Shown: piece after piece, positions 60,857 to 64,000 of the stretch
How the letters are laid out: each line of letters begins with the position of its first letter
Numbering within the stretch: the first letter of the stretch is position 1
Assembly (NCBI GenBank): GCA_012064415.1
Contig: SSNU01000112.1
Coordinates: 1 to 64,000, forward strand
DNA length: 64,000 nt
Origin: Gyrodactylus bullatarudis
Taxonomy: Eukaryota; Platyhelminthes; Monogenea; Gyrodactylidea; Gyrodactylidae
Direction of reading: 5' to 3'
Position numbers and translations under genes: made by a program
The notes under the pieces: generated by a model
The model's database searches: none
The model's input: only the letters and a program-made list of their open reading frames with translations
Told to the model about the DNA's origin: nothing

Positions 60857-61385
60857 TGTATTTTTTTATTTCTTAACAAATCAGTTTTTTCTAAAATAAA
60901 AAGTTTTTCTTTGATAAATTCCACAACCTAGAACTTGAGGGTTTGCTCTAAATCATTTCCATCAATTTCATTTTTCCTGGGTGAAAATGTGGTTCAGAAA
61001 AATCTCTTAAATTTTGTTTTTACTCTCAAGTAATCTTCGAAGAGGCTTTTGAAAAAAATGGTTGATCCGTATGATTTATTTTACTAATACTATATTGAAA
61101 ATGATTTGGAGAAAGATATTTTAGCTTCTATAATGAGAAAAATGGCCGAAATCAAATTCAGCAAATTTTTCATCACGTTAATTTCAATACAAAATCATTG
61201 TTTCCCTCGCAACTAGTTCATGAATACATTTCGGATCATTTGTTTTATACATCATTAGAATTCTCCTGAAGAGCTCATTCAGATTCTGACTCAGGCTAGA
61301 AATCGAAAATTTGCAAAATCTATCTTCAGTGAATATTTGGAAATTAGACTATTTTTATTTATTTAAATACGTAAAAAATCATGGA

Positions 61386-61899
61386 TTAGGGGAAAAATTT
61401 TCTCTTTTTAAGTCTATAATCAATATTCATTCCAGTCCTGTGATGGTAAGGTTCATAAATATCATCAGGATAATACTTCGGTTTCCTCTGAGCATCATTT
61501 ACAAGTCTGTCTAGACACCAGGAGTCTTTTTCGTTGGAGAAAATGTGGTCATCCTTTTTCTCTTTAATGAAATCCCGTTTTCTATAGAGATGTCGATGGC
61601 GTCCAGCTCTAGCATGAATGTAAGCACCCCAACGAAGTCTCATAAACTTTTCCTGAACATAGCGCAACGGTGGATCATGAGTACCATCTTCGAGTGCATA
61701 TTTTTTGACATCTTTCGGCTGTTTCCGACGCTGATGATGCGTTCCAGTGAAGGTAGGAGTTAACAGGGAAAACTTCATGATGGATTGTCTTTAGATTTAA
61801 AGAAAAAAGACATCATAAAAATAAAACCTTTCAGTGAGAATAAAGTTAAGCTTACTCTATTGGTAAAAGGTATCGTCTTAATCCTGTCAGAATGGACAT
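61386..61899 (-). CDS. MRPL35: Mitochondrial ribosomal protein bL35m, 148 aa
   Basis: A large-subunit mitoribosome protein. Exons 61899-61856 and 61788-61386 join in frame (intron 67 nt). The first exon codes for MSILTGLRRYLLPIE, an amphipathic basic leader suited to mitochondrial import. The body has the animal bL35m block: LRWGAYIHARAGRHRHLYRK (about 68-87), a DRLV segment, and PKYYPDDIYEPYHHRTGM near the C-terminus. Length agrees with the family (about 150-190). The gene runs tail to tail toward arm B, whose edge lies 88 bp past the stop. Confidence 0.75.
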
Positions 61900-62342
61900 C
61901 TAAAAAGCAGAATTAAGAATCTTTTTCAGAGTAAATTTTTCATTTGAAAAAAGTTGGACTGTAAATTCAAAAAATTATTTTATTAAGATATCAAAAAATA
62001 TTTTTCCTCCATAGTTGATATGTTGTTACAGCCGTATTTGGTTTTTTGATATGTATAATTTCTCATGCGTAGTGTTGATTTCATAAAAATCTCACATCGA
62101 GTGAACTGGAGTTCCTGAGACTACAAGCAAAAAAAAGTTCATTTGGGGAATATTTAAGTGTAAATAGAAAGTGCTCGGCGACAGATGATTGGCTTAAATG
62201 TTCTCTTTTTTATCTAATTTAGCAGACTGATTGAGAATAATTCTGAATGCTACCAGTGTTTTTCATAAATTTCAATCTCTTTGGAAGAGAGGAATTGAAA
62301 ATGTAATTTTAATAAGGCGAACGATTCAGACTGTGAATACAG
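61900..62342. other. Intergenic stretch
   Basis: AT-rich spacer between bL35m and the lipoxygenase 3' end. No exon found. Confidence 0.4.
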
Positions 62343-63604
62343 CTAAGCTCCAGGATAGTTTGGCATAAGTTCTGGGTCCAATACAAAGTACTGGTGATGT
62401 TGATCACGTTTATTGTTGTTGTTCTTGATCTTGAGACTGATTCTGGACAATTCCTCACGGAATCTATAGATGAAATGGGATCAATCTTAATAATTAATAG
62501 GATATTTTTCAAATTTAATAAAATAAATTATCGAATTATATGCTAAAACTAATTAATATGAAGTTGAAAATCTATAATGATTCAAAATTCCCGATTTTTC
62601 GAACTTGAGATGGAAATTTTTAATAAATTGAAAGTAGTAGAGTGGTAAAAGAAGTTTTTCGGGATCAAGATCAGACAAGAAAAATTCAAGTATTGATCCC
62701 ATTATCGTTTGTGAGTTGAATTACGAATTCTTTATAATTTTCACTTATTAAAAATCAATGAAATTTTGATAATTCAAAATCCCTCAAAAATGGTGGAAAT
62801 GTGGTTCAGATTGAATTTTTAGTTCTATTTTTAGTAAAAATCTCTCAAATTTTGTTTTTACTCTTCGAAGATCATTTATTAAAAATCAATGAAATTTTGA
62901 TAATTCAAAATCCCTCAAAAATGGTGGATCCGTTGAGAATTTTATTGGCTTTCATGTCTAATTCTAATCCTGGAAGACTTCTATTAACCACCTCTGCACT
63001 TTCAAATCAAAAAAATGAGAATTTGGCGAAAAATGGTAAGAGTAGGCTACACATAATCTGGATTCAAAAATTCTTCAACATATTGGAATAAAATGATTGG
63101 GATTTTTGTAAAATACCTACCAACCTTGGTTGAGTTTTATTTATAAAAAAACTATTCTGTAGTGTTGCAAACATTTGACAGTCTTTTGAAAGGATACCTA
63201 GATACGTAAACCTTTTTGGGAATAATTTCTCGATGTGTTTGAGAATCTCAGTTACACCTGATTTTGGTCAACGCAGAATATCTTGATAATTCTAATATTC
63301 CTACCCGAGACACGAGAGAAAAATGTATGAAATGAAATTGAACTTCGTATCTACGTATTAATGAGAAAGTAACGAAAATTTCTTGATGAAAATCTAAAAA
63401 TAACCAACTCATTCAATAGTGTGACAGCCTCTGGATCGAAAATGTAGTCAGATTCGAATTTTCCAAGAACTGATTGAGCGACCCGATGGCTCAGGCGTAT
63501 ATTTAGGATTGTATCCAGAGTTTCATGTCTATTTGGAAGGGACTGGATGATACTCTCGAGTGTCGTCTGATTCTCAGAATCATTCGATTGGATCGTTCCA
63601 CTCT
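62343..63604 (-). CDS. Animal lipoxygenase, C-terminal exons only
   Basis: A fatty-acid dioxygenase; only the last two exons lie in the window (63604-63409 and 62463-62343). The penultimate exon reads IIQSLPNRHETL and FDPEAVTLLNE. The last begins FREELSRI, and the junction aligns residue for residue with the lipoxygenase block 'PEPKAV...FREEL' recalled from mammalian enzymes. The iron-binding histidine helices must lie upstream, outside the window. The protein ends PELMPNYPGA, whereas active lipoxygenases end in Ile, whose carboxylate binds the iron. The donor is unusual (GTTGGT). The gene continues past the right edge or in exons I could not find between 63605 and 64000. Confidence 0.65.
62745..62928 (+). 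repeat. Direct repeat pair in the lipoxygenase intron
   Basis: Copies at 62745-62797 and 62876-62928 (53 bp) are identical. The spacer resembles part of the zinc-finger arm's 3' flank at about 60980-61045 ('aaatgtggttcaga', 'ttttgtttttactct'), so a dispersed repeat is involved. Confidence 0.6.
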
Positions 63605-64000
63605 CTAGTAAATAAATAGTAATTTTGATTAATGGTCATTGATCTTCAGATATCGTGGCCAAACTTGAAAAGAACCAACTCAAAATAATGCAAATTCTCA
63701 CCTTGGAACCAAGATTTTTGAGAAGTAAAACCTCAATTTTTACAATCAAAATAGTCTTGATCATTTTTACAGATATCCTTTTTAATGAATTCATGACTAT
63801 AGATTCCTGATATATGGAACAAGGATATTCCTTAGAATTTAGAATATCAATTAATGGATTTTGTTTAATTGTGCGCTATAACAGTTTTAATAATTTTAAG
63901 AAAAATCAGAAATTTTGATTTGAATACTGCATATTTTTAGTCAAAATCATTTGAATTTTTTGTAATTTACTTCCTTTTAGTTAATGACAAGTATTATTTA
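63605..64000. other. Right edge of window
   Basis: Probably the intron upstream of the lipoxygenase penultimate exon. A minus-strand consensus donor (CAAGGTGAG, about 63700) is present, but no exon could be confirmed before it. Confidence 0.35.

Larger units (their letters stand above)
59564..61298 (+). repeat. Inverted duplication, arm B
   Basis: The reverse complement of arm A (49130-50863), 1735 bp against 1734 bp. It contains promoter, gene and poly(A) signal. Beyond 61298 the sequence is unrelated to that left of 49130, so the outer junction is sharp. Confidence 0.93.

Noticed and set aside
61545..61763. Plus-strand frame opposite bL35m
   Set aside because: It is antisense to the bL35m exon, whose product is recognisable.
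1..64000. CRISPR array, operons or bacterial insertion sequences
   Set aside because: No regularly spaced short repeats were seen. Genes are spliced and eukaryotic throughout.

Overview
The window is AT-rich nuclear DNA from an invertebrate animal. The evidence is spliced genes with GT-AG introns, a full-length laminin alpha chain, a GPI-type Ly6 protein, a Snail-like zinc-finger gene and an axonemal protein (CFAP91). I cannot name the species. The shortest introns sit at the 5' ends of genes, and there is a Merlin transposon and a schistosome-like hammerhead motif. Together these are reminiscent of flatworm genomes, but this is only a weak inference.

Layout. 1-10 kb: gene-free, with small inverted-repeat (MITE-like) elements. 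10.2-11.1 kb: a short three-exon gene for an 86-residue basic protein with a PIP-box-like C-terminus, followed by a decayed tandem copy of its 5' end. 11.1-16.0 kb: more inverted-repeat elements, one spanning a 25-N assembly gap. 16.03-18.07 kb: an apparently intact piggyBac transposon in a TTAA duplication. 20.6-43.5 kb: the gene-dense core, holding a LysM-domain gene (-), the laminin alpha gene (+, 40 exons, 3375 aa in my model), CFAP91 (-, 7 exons) and the PP2A scaffold subunit PR65 (+, 4 exons, with a large insertion). These are arranged as two head-to-head pairs joined by one tail-to-tail pair. 44.2-45.8 kb: a small two-exon ORF and a Ly6 gene (-). 47.0-48.2 kb: a dead Merlin transposon with 244-bp terminal inverted repeats. 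49.13-61.30 kb: two inverted arms of about 1.73 kb, apparently identical, each carrying the same Snail-like zinc-finger gene. Between them lie 8.7 kb that include a nest of non-LTR retrotransposon fragments and a tRNA-derived SINE. 61.4-64 kb: mitochondrial ribosomal protein bL35m (-) and the last two exons of an animal lipoxygenase (-) that runs off the window.

Gene models were assembled by hand from splice signals, reading phase and family resemblance. All exon junctions given keep frame. The most notable signals are ultrashort introns of 24-31 nt confined to the 5' ends of four genes, the inverted zinc-finger duplication with an optional 9-nt micro-exon inside a finger, the PR65 insertion, and a hammerhead-like motif in a laminin intron.
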